From Phaeocystidibacter luteus (GTDB taxonomy: Bacteria; Bacteroidota; Bacteroidia; Flavobacteriales; Schleiferiaceae): a DNA stretch of 64,000 nt. The stretch is from positions 1-64,000 of the forward strand of contig NZ_WBVO01000002.1 in assembly GCF_008933115.1 (NCBI RefSeq), written 5' to 3'. Below the pieces are notes generated by a model that was not told the origin of the DNA, ran no database searches, and was given only the letters and a program-made list of their open reading frames with translations. Shown here one piece after another: positions 1 to 9,579 of this stretch. Numbering within the stretch: the first letter of the stretch is position 1; each line of letters starts with the position of its first letter. The position numbers and the translations under genes are program-made.

Positions 1-22
1 AACCTACGCACGCGACCACCCA

Positions 23-60
23 TAAAAAAAGCCCCAACAAACGCACAGTCTTGTCGGGGC
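23..60 (-). terminator. Rho-independent terminator of the sus operon
   Basis: Read on the minus strand, GCCCCGACAA and TTGTTGGGGC form a long stem around a short loop, followed by seven T. It lies about 110 bases past the last gene of the susC-susD operon and points the right way to end that transcript. A second, weaker hairpin (GTCCGA/TCGGAC, about 91-121) lies between it and the stop codon. Confidence 0.85.
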
Positions 61-170
61 CTATACTTCAGAGGCTCATTAGGTGGATTGTCCGATGTCG
101 CGGCTCAGAGCTTTTCGGACGTTTTCGCACTAACTTCTAGGGTAAGGCGGCTCTGAAGAAGTCTTATAAG

Positions 171-1043
171 TTACGGACATTCTTCTAAATCAACCTCTAA
201 CGACTGGTCATTTCTTCCAGCTGAGGTGTTTAGATCTCCTCGTTTGATGATGGCCGTAAAGCGCTCAATTCTATCCGTCGTGCCATCATTCAGGAATTCT
301 CCCGGCACAAACGTGAAGTGAAAGATGCCCGGCTCAACTTCTCTCAAAGCCAATTCCGGTGTGTTTCCTACTTGTGTCCACAAGGCGTATTGCTGACCCG
401 GACCAATCGGATCGTCACTGTCCGTCCAGTACGTAATGTGCACAAACACATTTCCCTCTGGCAAGTCCTGCATCGTTGCTTTCGGCTCGCGATTGTTGTC
501 ATAAACGATGGTCACAATCGAACTGTCGTTCACGAACTTAGGGAACTGGTATACCGGATCTTTCGTGGTTGTAGGTGGGTCAACCGCTACCGTGAGGTCA
601 GAACTCTTGATGTCCGGATCTCCATAACCTCCACCGTCTTTCGGCTTAACCAAGAACGAGATGTCCTTTGCATATACGTTAGCGGCACTAGTCTCGTAGA
701 AGTCTACTGGAATAATCGACCAGCTGAAGACGTAACCACCTTCGTGTTTCATGATCAACGTGTCATTCGAGTTCTTCCATGCCTGAGAACCAATTCCGTT
801 CACATACGGGTGCCCTACAGGGTGCTCAACGGGACTCCATGTCCAGATGTACATGTCCTCTCCTGCATCAACCGCATCCATCAAAAGCTGGTTGTGGTCC
901 AAGCTCATGTCAAGGGCGCTGATGTCAACCATAATCTTGAGGCTGTCCTCAGGATTAATGTTCTCAGGTGGGTCTGTCGTAACCTGTGCATTGGCTACAA
1001 ATCCGCCCATCAATACTGCAAAAAGTGATACTACCTTTTTCAT
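171..1043 (-). CDS. Sus-locus secreted protein, function unknown
   Basis: A 290-residue protein that begins with a Sec signal peptide (MKKVVSLFAVLMGGFVANAQ). The ATG at 1043 is chosen because a longer frame to 1085 only adds polar residues before the signal. There is no lipobox cysteine, so it is probably periplasmic or secreted rather than a lipoprotein. The rest is rich in Asp, Pro and aromatic residues, as in beta-sandwich surface proteins. It is the last gene of the susC-susD operon, four bases after the lipoprotein gene. By position it could be a SusE/SusF-like glycan-binding partner, but no family motif was recognised, so that role is inference. Confidence 0.6.
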   Translation of the reverse strand: MKKVVSLFAVLMGGFVANAQVTTDPPENINPEDSLKIMVDISALDMSLDHNQLLMDAVDAGEDMYIWTWSPVEHPVGHPYVNGIGSQAWKNSNDTLIMKHEGGYVFSWSIIPVDFYETSAANVYAKDISFLVKPKDGGGYGDPDIKSSDLTVAVDPPTTTKDPVYQFPKFVNDSSIVTIVYDNNREPKATMQDLPEGNVFVHITYWTDSDDPIGPGQQYALWTQVGNTPELALREVEPGIFHFTFVPGEFLNDGTTDRIERFTAIIKRGDLNTSAGRNDQSLEVDLEECP

Positions 1044-1047
1044 GATA

Positions 1048-1533
1048 TTAATTTTGACGGGTGAATGTATACTCATATCTGGCAACCGCTTCGCCGCATT
1101 GCTCTACCTCGAAGCTCAATCCGAAGTACTTATCCGTTTCTCTCGGCGCGTTAAGCATGTTCACCATCTTAGCGGTTCCTCCAGTTGGAGTAATCATCAT
1201 TTCAGTTGGATAATACGCGGTGTCGAACGCAAATGTTCCAGCCGTTCCGAAAGGGTTCTCACCTTTTCCTGTCTGATCCACCGTGTATGTCCCATCTGAG
1301 CTAAAGCTGATGATCCACTCGTTTCCAGGGATGGTTGCGTAGCCGGAAATGTCTTCTGCCTCCGGAACCGGGAGTGTGATGTCGTAAATCGTCGCACTGG
1401 ATTGCTTCCAAGTGCCTGGAACACCGTCGCCGGCGCCGTAAGCCGGACCTGGATCGGTCGGCTGATCTGGTCTACACGAAATTGCCAATGCAATCGGTAG
1501 AGCCAATGCGAATATTCTTGTTAGTGCTTTCAT
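1048..1533 (-). CDS. Small Sus-locus lipoprotein, lipocalin-like
   Basis: A 161-residue predicted lipoprotein: a hydrophobic signal followed by a lipobox (LAISC, Cys near residue 20) and a Pro/Asp-rich tether. The mature part has the G-x-W-K start and alternating beta-strand pattern (GTWKQSSATIYDI, EWIISFSSDGTYTV) of the lipocalin-like DUF5004/DUF4923 proteins often found beside SusD in Bacteroidota; this family match is by eye. It lies between susD (10 bases) and the next secreted protein (4 bases), so it is co-transcribed with the outer-membrane uptake pair. It is likely anchored in the outer membrane and could assist glycan binding, but the ligand is unknown. Confidence 0.6.
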   Translation of the reverse strand: MKALTRIFALALPIALAISCRPDQPTDPGPAYGAGDGVPGTWKQSSATIYDITLPVPEAEDISGYATIPGNEWIISFSSDGTYTVDQTGKGENPFGTAGTFAFDTAYYPTEMMITPTGGTAKMVNMLNAPRETDKYFGLSFEVEQCGEAVARYEYTFTRQN

Positions 1534-1543
1534 CTTCTAAAGT

Positions 1544-2932
1544 TTAGCAACCACCTTCTTCATTCAATACAAATACGTCAGAACGCTCTACAGCTGGGAA
1601 CTGAAGAACCTGACCTGGGCAATCCCAATCCGCGCCACGAATGGTTTGGATCTCACCCAATACGCCTAGGCGCTTGAGTTCGTGAATTCTATCTCCTTCA
1701 CACATCAATTCAATTCGGCGTTCGTAACGAACTGCATCTAGAATTTCAGTGCTCGTTGCAGTTGGCGCCAAGTTGTACGCGTTGCTACCGTAAGCGCGCT
1801 CACGAATGTCGTTCACATCCTGAATAGCCGTTCCGAGATCACTTCCCGTCATAGCCAATGCCTCTGCACGTGTGAGTTTCAATTTAGTCAAATGAACAAT
1901 CGGCACATCCATGAAGTCGTAGTTGAACTTGCTGTATACGATCATTTCATTCGGATTCCCTTGATTCAAAACCGAGAACCAAACGCTGTCGCGAATGTCA
2001 TCCGGATTGCTAGTCACCAACGCATATGTATTTGCATCAATGGTCAACTCTGGATTTGGATTCGGTTGATTGTCCCAACGGAAGAATCCCGCAAATGAAC
2101 CTCCGCGGTTGTCATTCAAGGAAGCGAAGCTATATCCACCGAAAACAATTTCAGTGTTCATGCCTGCTTCATAGCGGTTAAACCCTGGCATCAAAGTAGT
2201 CGTGCTACCTGAAATAGCGCTATCCGCATAGGCTGCAGCGCTTGAGAATTGATTCATTTGGAAGTACACATCAGCCAGTACGCCATGAGCGGCCGCTTTG
2301 GTTGCGTAGATGCCGTTACTTTCTGGCAATCTTTGTGCAACTGCTTCCAATTCGGAGATGACAAAGTTGTACACTTCGTTCACCGTGTTGCGCGGAACAA
2401 GCTCACGGATAGTAGCCGTTTTGTTCACTACACCGAGGTGGCTATTGTCGCTCGAAAATCCGAAAGGCTGTCCAAAGTAGCGTACCATTTCGAAGTGCAT
2501 GAGGGCTCTGAGGAATCGGGCTTCGTCTAGAATCTCTTGACGACGGTTCGCTTCCACATCAACGAGGTCGATGTTTTCGAGCAACCAGTTCGCACGGTAA
2601 ACTGCGCGATACGCATCGAGGTACACCGCACTTACGTCGGAGTTGAAGATGTTCGTCTGGCGACCATATACTTCTTGAAGGAAGGTTGAGGTGCGTGGAC
2701 GATTGATGTTATCACCAAGGGCGGTGCTGAACGCCTGCATACGACCATTGTACACGTTTGCGGTAACGTCGTAAATCGAGTTCAACACGTTTTCGATGTC
2801 CTGCTGATTTGAGATGGCTTCACCTTCGAGAAGTACTCCTTCGGGTTTTACATCAAGGAAATCAGAACAAGCGGTTCCTCCTAGAATGAGGGCACCGATC
2901 ACTGCGAATTTTGCAATCTGCTTTTTCATCAT
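1544..2932 (-). CDS. susD: SusD/RagB family outer-membrane glycan-binding lipoprotein
   Basis: A 462-residue lipoprotein that forms the lid of the SusC channel and captures oligosaccharide at the cell surface. The signal peptide ends in a lipobox (GGTACSDFLDVKPEG), the classic SusD start. Typical segments follow: a TPR-like helical part with ARFLRALMHFEMVRYFG near residues 137-155, and the C-terminal RYERRIELMCEGDRIHELKRLG motif region around residues 400-425. It is shorter than B. thetaiotaomicron SusD (551). It starts 8 bases downstream of susC, as usual. Substrate is inferred to be starch or maltodextrin from the surrounding amylases. MM at the start allows ATG at 2932 or 2929. Confidence 0.93.
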   Translation of the reverse strand: MMKKQIAKFAVIGALILGGTACSDFLDVKPEGVLLEGEAISNQQDIENVLNSIYDVTANVYNGRMQAFSTALGDNINRPRTSTFLQEVYGRQTNIFNSDVSAVYLDAYRAVYRANWLLENIDLVDVEANRRQEILDEARFLRALMHFEMVRYFGQPFGFSSDNSHLGVVNKTATIRELVPRNTVNEVYNFVISELEAVAQRLPESNGIYATKAAAHGVLADVYFQMNQFSSAAAYADSAISGSTTTLMPGFNRYEAGMNTEIVFGGYSFASLNDNRGGSFAGFFRWDNQPNPNPELTIDANTYALVTSNPDDIRDSVWFSVLNQGNPNEMIVYSKFNYDFMDVPIVHLTKLKLTRAEALAMTGSDLGTAIQDVNDIRERAYGSNAYNLAPTATSTEILDAVRYERRIELMCEGDRIHELKRLGVLGEIQTIRGADWDCPGQVLQFPAVERSDVFVLNEEGGC

Positions 2933-2940
2933 TTGGAGGA

Positions 2941-5900
2941 TTAGAAGTTAACGTTTAGTGCGAGGCTGAACGTTCGCTCTTGTGGCGGCGTCAGGTACGT
3001 GATGTTCACACTCATGTTTCTATCAGTCGCATTCTCGAAGTCACGCGCAATCTCAGGATCCAATCCCGGATAGTTAGTGAGTACGAATACGTTCGTTGCA
3101 ATGAAGCTCACGCGGAAGCGGTCGATACCCCAAGAGTCGATAGTTGACTTCGGCAGGTTATACCCAATTGTGAAGTTACGTAGGCGTAGGTAGTCCGCAT
3201 CGTGCAACCAGAGGTCGGTATTGATCCACGGAGTGTTAGATCCGTAAACACCTGGGTCGCGAGTCAAACGTGGGTACGTCGCTTCATCTCCAGGCTGAGT
3301 CCAGCGGTCGAAGATTTCAGTACGCATGTTCCAGTCGGTTACTACACCAAGCTGACGCTTAGATGAAGAATCGTAAACCTGACCTCCAAGGCTGTATACG
3401 AATAGGAAGCTGAGGTCCCAGTTGTTCCAAGTAAATGAGTTGGTGATACCACCAATCGCATCAGGAAGAACTTTACCTACGGCTACACGATCATCCGGAG
3501 TCCATGTCATGGTCTCGTTTCCGTTGATGTCGAGGTAAACCGGACGTCCAGTTGCTGGGTCCACATGGCTCCAACGAACGAGGAAGTTCGTTCCCACAGG
3601 AGATCCAACTACTACACGCGTGTCGTTGGTACCACCAGATACGGCATCTTCAGAATATCCGCCAATGCTCGTAATTTCGTTGTAGTTGTAGGCGATGTTG
3701 AAGTCAACCTTCCAAGAGAAGGTGTTGGTCACAACTGGGCGAGCTGTAATGCTGAATTCAACCCCTGTGTTGAGGATTTCTCCGAGGTTATCCCAATAGT
3801 TGTCGAAACCTTGGTATCTCGGAAGCTGAACGCTCAAGAGGGCGTCAGTAGTGTACTTGTAGTAGTATGCGATTTCACCTGTGATACGATCATCCAAGAA
3901 ACCGTATTCAAGGGCTGCGTCGAAGATTTGTGATTCTTCCCACTTCAAGGTTGGGTTTTCACGAATGAGCTGGTACGTAATCGGCTGGCCGAAGTAGTTA
4001 CCATTCTGACCATAGGTTGCGCGCCATTGGTTGTTTGGAATGGCAGCGTTACCACTAATACCATAGCTCATCTTCAACTTCATGAAGCTGATAACCTCGT
4101 TGTCGTACAAGAACGGTTCGTCAGACATTACCCAGCCCGTTCCCAATGAAGGAAATACACCCCATCTGTTTTCAGGACCGAAGTTTGAAGAGGCATCTGC
4201 ACGAACTACCGCTTGGAAGAGGTACTTGTCTTTGATGCTGTAGTTCACACGTCCGAAGAAGCTGGCAAACGTATTTCCGCTACCCGGAAGGTTCGTGTAA
4301 TCGAGTTCAAGTTGGTCGAGGAGTTCAGGGTTTGTGAAAAACGGACCCTGTGCGTCGGTAACTTCGTTGGTGTACGAGCTATCAACTGGGTTGAAGTAGT
4401 TTCCGTTTACCTGGCGGCGCTCCTGGAATTCCGTACCGGCGAGGAAGGTGAAGTTGTGGCCTTCAGCCGCTTGGTAGAGATAGGTTGCGGTTGCATTCAC
4501 GTTCCAGTTTCTAACCTGAAGCGGGAATCGTTTAGCAACACCTGCATGCGTTGTTCCAATGAGCTCTTGTGGCTCGTAAATGTCTTCCACGAGCTGCATG
4601 AAGTCGTAAGATCCCGATGCGGTGAGGAAGAGTTTGTCGGTAACGTTGTAGGTAAGCATCGCGCTGTTGATGCTTCGGATTTCGCGCTGTTGCCAATCTT
4701 TCAAGTCGCGGAGGCGAACTGGGTTGTTACCACCACTAAAGTAGGTCCCATCGTCGTTGTAGATCGGGTAGATAGGCAGGGCGGTTGACATTGCTGCTCC
4801 GAGACCTCCTGACCAACCTTCGTCAACACGGTTGTTCAAACCTTGGAATACACTAGATGTGATTCCTAGTTTGATCTTATCCGTAATGTTGATATCACCG
4901 TTCACACGAGCACCAAGACGTTGGTAGTTGTTTTGTGTGAGGTAACTCTGGTTGTTGTCGTACGTAAGGCCAACGCGGTAGTTGTATCCTTTGCCATTCT
5001 GACCTACAGCAAAATCGTATTGTTGATTCACAGACATGCGCGTCATTTCGTCGGCCCAGTCGGTGTTTACTTCACGAGCTTCTGCTAATGAAATACCCCC
5101 TGGAAATACCGGTTCGCCGGTAGGAGGGGGTGTAGAGAAGAGCTCGGGATTTGTAAGGTAGAGTGCTTGGTCGTTGAACCATGCTTCCTCGTACATCTGG
5201 ATGTACTGCTCAGAGTTGAGCATGTTTGGCATGGCCGTAGGCTGACCCACACCTACACGGGTGCTGAACTCAAAGTTCATTTCCCCTGGACGGGTGTTGG
5301 CGCCTCTTTTAGTGGTGATGAGGATAACCCCGTTAGATCCACGAGAACCGTAAATGGCTGTGGCGGAGGCATCTTTCAAAATCTCTACGCTCTCAATGTC
5401 TTCTGGGTTGAGGGAGGCGAGCGGGTTATTGTTCATCGCGCCCGAGTTTCCTTTGAGGAAGTAGTCTTGCGTGATCGGAATTCCGTCCACCACGTAGAGT
5501 GGGTCACCGCCAGCAGAAATGGAAGCGATACCGCGCACGCGCACTACCGAACCAGATCCTGCAATACCCGAGCCTGTCACAACCTGCACACCTGGGGCCT
5601 TACCCTGGATGGCGGTTTCAAAGCTCGGAGTAGGCATGTCGGTAAGCTGGCGTGAATCCAAGCTAACGATGGAGCCGGTCACTTCCTTCTTACGTTGAAC
5701 ACCATAACCAACAATGATCACTTCGTCGAGCTCATTGCTGCTAGGTTCCATTTTCACGTTGAGTGTTGCGGCACCACCAGCGGCAACGTCAACTCCTTGT
5801 TGTTTTTCTATGTATCCGAGCACGTCGAAATTCACGACATAACTACCGGCTTCTAAGCCATTGATTTCATACATACCGTTGAAATCGGTTACGTCGGATT

Positions 5901-6045
5901 TATCCGTTCCTCGGACGACAACGGCCACCCCTGGCAGAGGTTCGTTGTATTCGTCGGTAACCACCCCAGTAATACTCTGTGCGGAGAGTTGGGTGGTTAA
6001 TACGCTGAATAACAGTAATGTTACAGCGGAGTACAGTTGCTTCAT
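2941..6045 (-). CDS. susC: SusC/RagA family TonB-dependent transporter
   Basis: A 1034-residue TonB-dependent outer-membrane channel for oligosaccharide import. The start at 6045 (MKQLYSAVTLLLFSVLTTQL) is preferred: the open frame reaches back to 6726, but that extension is repeat DNA with no protein character. After the signal comes the SusC-specific carboxypeptidase-like domain (SITGVVTDEYNEPLPGVAVV, about residues 24-105), then the plug with the signature SVEILKDASATAIYGSRGSNG (split here as SVEILKDASATAIYG + SRGSNG), then the barrel ending in Phe. A -7 box TACTTTTG (6075-6082, minus) lies 29 bases upstream and a perfect regulatory palindrome at 6097-6115. First gene of a four-gene operon with susD. 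Confidence 0.95.
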   Translation of the reverse strand: MKQLYSAVTLLLFSVLTTQLSAQSITGVVTDEYNEPLPGVAVVVRGTDKSDVTDFNGMYEINGLEAGSYVVNFDVLGYIEKQQGVDVAAGGAATLNVKMEPSSNELDEVIIVGYGVQRKKEVTGSIVSLDSRQLTDMPTPSFETAIQGKAPGVQVVTGSGIAGSGSVVRVRGIASISAGGDPLYVVDGIPITQDYFLKGNSGAMNNNPLASLNPEDIESVEILKDASATAIYGSRGSNGVILITTKRGANTRPGEMNFEFSTRVGVGQPTAMPNMLNSEQYIQMYEEAWFNDQALYLTNPELFSTPPPTGEPVFPGGISLAEAREVNTDWADEMTRMSVNQQYDFAVGQNGKGYNYRVGLTYDNNQSYLTQNNYQRLGARVNGDINITDKIKLGITSSVFQGLNNRVDEGWSGGLGAAMSTALPIYPIYNDDGTYFSGGNNPVRLRDLKDWQQREIRSINSAMLTYNVTDKLFLTASGSYDFMQLVEDIYEPQELIGTTHAGVAKRFPLQVRNWNVNATATYLYQAAEGHNFTFLAGTEFQERRQVNGNYFNPVDSSYTNEVTDAQGPFFTNPELLDQLELDYTNLPGSGNTFASFFGRVNYSIKDKYLFQAVVRADASSNFGPENRWGVFPSLGTGWVMSDEPFLYDNEVISFMKLKMSYGISGNAAIPNNQWRATYGQNGNYFGQPITYQLIRENPTLKWEESQIFDAALEYGFLDDRITGEIAYYYKYTTDALLSVQLPRYQGFDNYWDNLGEILNTGVEFSITARPVVTNTFSWKVDFNIAYNYNEITSIGGYSEDAVSGGTNDTRVVVGSPVGTNFLVRWSHVDPATGRPVYLDINGNETMTWTPDDRVAVGKVLPDAIGGITNSFTWNNWDLSFLFVYSLGGQVYDSSSKRQLGVVTDWNMRTEIFDRWTQPGDEATYPRLTRDPGVYGSNTPWINTDLWLHDADYLRLRNFTIGYNLPKSTIDSWGIDRFRVSFIATNVFVLTNYPGLDPEIARDFENATDRNMSVNITYLTPPQERTFSLALNVNF

Positions 6046-6074
6046 ACTGCGGTTATTGAGTGTTCGTGGAATCT

Positions 6075-6115
6075 CAAAAGTAGCAAAATATTTGTTAAGT
6101 GTACTTTTTACACTT
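6075..6115 (-). promoter_or_regulatory. susC promoter with maltodextrin-regulon palindrome
   Basis: On the minus strand a perfect Bacteroidota -7 box TACTTTTG occupies 6075-6082. Fourteen bases upstream of it is AAGTGTA-N5-TACACTT (6097-6115), with both 7-base arms perfect. The palindrome covers the place where the -33 element would sit. The same motif recurs at 10406, 25573, 25663 and 55029. It is read as an operator; whether the bound protein activates or represses cannot be told from sequence. Confidence 0.75.
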
Positions 6116-6747
6116 ATTAATTTTGAGCGGGTTGAGTGCCTCACACAGAGACACGGAGGACACAGAGACTTCGCTCGTAGAGAAATGTGGGATGTGCTTG
6201 GAAGATCATCGGGCGTGGTCAACGCAAAATCGCTAAAATCAAAAACATTGTAGCGCGTATAAAACCGCGAAAAGGGTGCGATGGATTGAGCTGAAATCAA
6301 GAGCTGAGGATTGAACTCCAAGGCTGCTCTGGAATTGCACCAAAAGGCACGGTGCTTTAGCGCGTGCCGGGCTTGGGCTATCGCGAGATGAGCTTGGTAG
6401 ATCATCGGACGTTTTCCTCGCAAAACCGCAAAAAGCAAAGCCGCGAATATCATCGGACGTGGTCCACCCGCCGGCTGGCGGGCAGGCTGCAAAATCGCTA
6501 AAATCAAAATCATTGGAGCGCGTATCAAAACCGCGAAAAGGGTGCGATGGATTGAGCTGAAATCAAGAGCTGAGGATTGAACTCCAAGGCTGCTCTGGAA
6601 TTGCACCAAAAGGCACGGTGCTTTAGCGCGTGCCGGGCATGGGATATGGACATGGGCTGTCTTGGCTTTCCTGCGCCGATAGGCGGAGGATCCTTTTGAT
6701 CGACGATAGGAGAGCAATCCTTTCATCCGCCAATTGGCGGATGATCG
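6116..6747. repeat. REP-like mosaic repeat block between susC and amylase gene
   Basis: This non-coding stretch holds two direct copies of a roughly 150-base element (about 6224-6373 and 6489-6639, few differences). Each copy ends in a palindromic core GGCACG...CGTGCC (6346-6368 and 6612-6634). A CCCGCC-GGCT-GGCGGG hairpin lies at about 6469-6484, and other small palindromes (ATCCGCCAATTGGCGGAT, about 6723-6742) flank the next gene. Parts of the same mosaic recur at 32.9 kb and 41.4 kb. The copies lack coding character although one frame happens to stay open in line with susC. They resemble REP/BIME extragenic palindromes. Confidence 0.75.
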
Positions 6748-9561
6748 CTACCTCAACAACACCAACTTCCCCTCCGTAACTCCGCCCAACCTCTGGATGC
6801 GGTATACGTATACTCCGTTGGAGACGTAGTTACCGGCGTTGGTCGTTCCCTTCCAGATTACATCACGGATGCTTTCCGTCATGCCGTAGGAGGTGTAATC
6901 CCAAATCTGATTACCCTGGAGGTCGTAGATGTAGATTTCTACAAAGTCGTTTGTGACCGTTTCAATTTCAAAGTGAACGCCGTTCTCGTCAGCAATTGTT
7001 GGGAAGACCCTCACCTGATTGGTTGTAGGTGTGTCAGCTGGTTCAGATGTGTCACCCGGTTCCATCGGAGCAGGACGCAATCGCACGTCTGAGTATAAGC
7101 GGTATTCACCCGGTTTCAGGGATAAGATTGAATCAGTATCTGTAACGTTCAAACTGTCATTTGTGAAGAACTCGTACCACATACCAGTCTGGCTAAACTG
7201 CGGGTTGATTGTAGCATCAACAATATTGAAGTTACCAAGGATGATAACATTCATATTGGCATCACTCAAGCCAATGCGCTTCGTGTAAGCGGAAAGTCCC
7301 AACTGCAAATTGCCATCCTTACGGAAGATTTCATGCTGAGATCGGAGTTCATTCAAGATTGCAAAGTGATTGTACAATGCTCTTCGGTTAGAATCCTGGA
7401 AGTAGTCCCAACGAATTGGCTTGTTTCCAACTCTACCGTTGTAGTCGATGCTATAGTCGTATCCAACCTCCCCGAACATCCAAAGCATTTTAGGTCCCGG
7501 CAGCGTGTAGAAGAAGGTTGATGCCAAGGCCACTCTCTGAAGCGCCGTATCGATTTCCCTGGTGGTGTAGTTTACATTCCGGTTGCCGAAATTGATATTT
7601 CGATACATCAATCGCTCTTCATCGTGACTTTCCATGTAACCAATGAGGTGCATGTCTGCCCAACCTCTACTCTTGTGTGTGACGCCGAAGAAGTTCGATG
7701 GATAGCCCATCGACCCTTCATTATACTGATGGTTTTCATTTCCCCAAAGCATCATTCCGCCATTGGCCAGCGCTGTTTCTTCTGAAATGTCCGCAAAGTG
7801 CTCGAGCGTGAAGTAGGCTCCCGGGTCTACCGACCAAACGGTGTTCGCGTAATCCGTTAGAATGTCTACACGTGTTTGGTCATATTGACCCCATAAGCCG
7901 ACATTCCCAAGCGTGTTTTTTTGCGTCAGACCTTTCGACAAGTCCATTCGATAGCCGTCAACCTGGAATTCTTCCATCCAATAGGTGAGGACATCTCGAC
8001 AAAACTTGCGGGTGTCGAAACTCTCGTGGTTAAAGTCGTAGCCCACGTTAAAGTCGTGCTTCGGAACAGGGTTGAACCACGGGCTATTTGCAGCAGGGCG
8101 GTTGTTGGCGCCGTCCCAATACATGCGAACCATTGGGTTTTGTCCAAAGGCATGGTTCAATACAATGTCTAGAATCACCGCGATGCCTCGTTTGTGACAA
8201 CTGTCCACGAAGCGCTTCAGTTCATTTGTTTCACCATAATACTTATCTACCGCAAAGAAGAAGCTCGGGTTGTATCCCCAACTCTCGTTTCCTTCAAACT
8301 CCATGATGGGCATCAACTCGATGGTGTTCACGCCCAAGTTTTGCAAATAGTCCAGTTTTTCAATGACTGAATTATAGGAGTGCCCTTCGCGGAAATCGCG
8401 AATGAGCAATTCGTAAATCACGAGTTCTTCTTGATCTGGACGTTGATAGGTGTAGCTGTTGTCCCAAGTGTATTGAGCCGGATTTGGGTCGCTATAAGAA
8501 ACGATGTTGCTCGCCTTTCCTACGGGGTAATCGGGTACGTTGGCGTAAGTTGAATCGTGAATCCAAGGGTCGTTCCAAGGGTCTAGCACAACTCGGGAAT
8601 AGGGGTCAGCCACTCGAATCGCGTCGGCTCCAACGTGGTATTGGAACTTGACAGGTTGACCCGGTGTGAGATTGTCTAGGATAATCCAGAATACTGAATC
8701 GTTAGGCGTTTTGGTCATCTGATAAGGCTCGTCCAACTTCCAATCGTTGAAATCGCCAATCACATACACATATTCTTTGCCCGGAGCTCGAAGCTCAAGG
8801 TAGAGAGAGTCGTTTCTCCACGTGATACCCGGCTTTCCCCAGCTCGGCTTCGAACCTGTTGGGGTCATCGTTCTTATGGTAATTTCCAACGTGTCGTAAA
8901 TCGTTGTGCTTCCATTGTCGGCAGAGAACACGATAGTGTGTAAACCGGGGCTCAGCGTGTTTAATTGAAGGGTATGGTTTAGCACATTGCCGTTTGTTGT
9001 GGCGACCGAATTTCCATCAACAAGAAAATCGAGTGCTGCACTTTGCGAAGCTTGACCCTCCAACTCTACACTGTCGGTTTGTTCTAAGAGGAGGTTAGGG
9101 TCGGAAGGGGAGATGATGGCCGCGGCAAAAGCGGACGTGTAAATCGGCACAAAAATATCTGAACCATCAGAGGCGCGCCCCACGGTGTTGCCCGCTTGAT
9201 CTCTGAATACAAAGGCTAAGGCAGAGACCGTTTCGTTCGACGGTACGCTGTAAAACGAGTTGATGTGATACTTGAGCGTATGTTTGTTATTACCGATGTT
9301 GGTCATCTTCATGCGCGCATCATCGGTGCCCCAGGTTCCCTGAACATGACGCCAATCTGTGGCTGAAGTGCTGAGGTTCGTGATTACACCGGTATGGGCA
9401 TAAACTTGGCTCACCCCGACGAGTGCAGCATTGCCCTGGGTGGCGTCAAAGGTCACCGTCACAGTATCGTTTTGAGTAACGAAGGTGGGGGTGAGTGTAA
9501 CTTGACTAAATCCCGAAATGGTGAGTCCTAAAGCGAGTACAAGGGACAGTCGTTTGCGCAT
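6748..9561 (-). CDS. Secreted multidomain GH13 alpha-amylase with T9SS sorting domain
   Basis: A 937-residue extracellular alpha-glucan hydrolase. After a signal peptide (MRKRLSLVLALGLTISGFSQ) come two beta-sandwich regions (about 20-235), a CBM48-like module (YVYVIGDFNDWKLDEP, near 265) and a GH13 barrel (about 375-800). The catalytic set is visible: nucleophile Asp in VDGYRMDLSKG (about 540), acid/base Glu in FTLEHFAD (about 587) and the third Asp in MESHDEERL (about 643). The last 80 or so residues are a T9SS sorting domain (VRVFPTIADENG ... GVYVYRIQRLGG ... GKLVLLR), so it is exported to the cell surface or medium. It follows the NUDIX-type regulator by 18 bases and is probably co-transcribed with it. 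Confidence 0.93.
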   Translation of the reverse strand: MRKRLSLVLALGLTISGFSQVTLTPTFVTQNDTVTVTFDATQGNAALVGVSQVYAHTGVITNLSTSATDWRHVQGTWGTDDARMKMTNIGNNKHTLKYHINSFYSVPSNETVSALAFVFRDQAGNTVGRASDGSDIFVPIYTSAFAAAIISPSDPNLLLEQTDSVELEGQASQSAALDFLVDGNSVATTNGNVLNHTLQLNTLSPGLHTIVFSADNGSTTIYDTLEITIRTMTPTGSKPSWGKPGITWRNDSLYLELRAPGKEYVYVIGDFNDWKLDEPYQMTKTPNDSVFWIILDNLTPGQPVKFQYHVGADAIRVADPYSRVVLDPWNDPWIHDSTYANVPDYPVGKASNIVSYSDPNPAQYTWDNSYTYQRPDQEELVIYELLIRDFREGHSYNSVIEKLDYLQNLGVNTIELMPIMEFEGNESWGYNPSFFFAVDKYYGETNELKRFVDSCHKRGIAVILDIVLNHAFGQNPMVRMYWDGANNRPAANSPWFNPVPKHDFNVGYDFNHESFDTRKFCRDVLTYWMEEFQVDGYRMDLSKGLTQKNTLGNVGLWGQYDQTRVDILTDYANTVWSVDPGAYFTLEHFADISEETALANGGMMLWGNENHQYNEGSMGYPSNFFGVTHKSRGWADMHLIGYMESHDEERLMYRNINFGNRNVNYTTREIDTALQRVALASTFFYTLPGPKMLWMFGEVGYDYSIDYNGRVGNKPIRWDYFQDSNRRALYNHFAILNELRSQHEIFRKDGNLQLGLSAYTKRIGLSDANMNVIILGNFNIVDATINPQFSQTGMWYEFFTNDSLNVTDTDSILSLKPGEYRLYSDVRLRPAPMEPGDTSEPADTPTTNQVRVFPTIADENGVHFEIETVTNDFVEIYIYDLQGNQIWDYTSYGMTESIRDVIWKGTTNAGNYVSNGVYVYRIQRLGGVTEGKLVLLR

Positions 9562-9579
9562 TGAGTTTACATCATTAGC

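Noticed and set aside
318-1299. Plus-strand frames opposite the first two sus partner genes
   Set aside because: Antisense shadows of clear signal-peptide and lipoprotein genes; composition is not protein-like.
6046-6726. N-terminal extension of SusC by 227 residues
   Set aside because: It runs through the promoter, the palindrome and REP-like repeats. The normal signal peptide starts at 6045.
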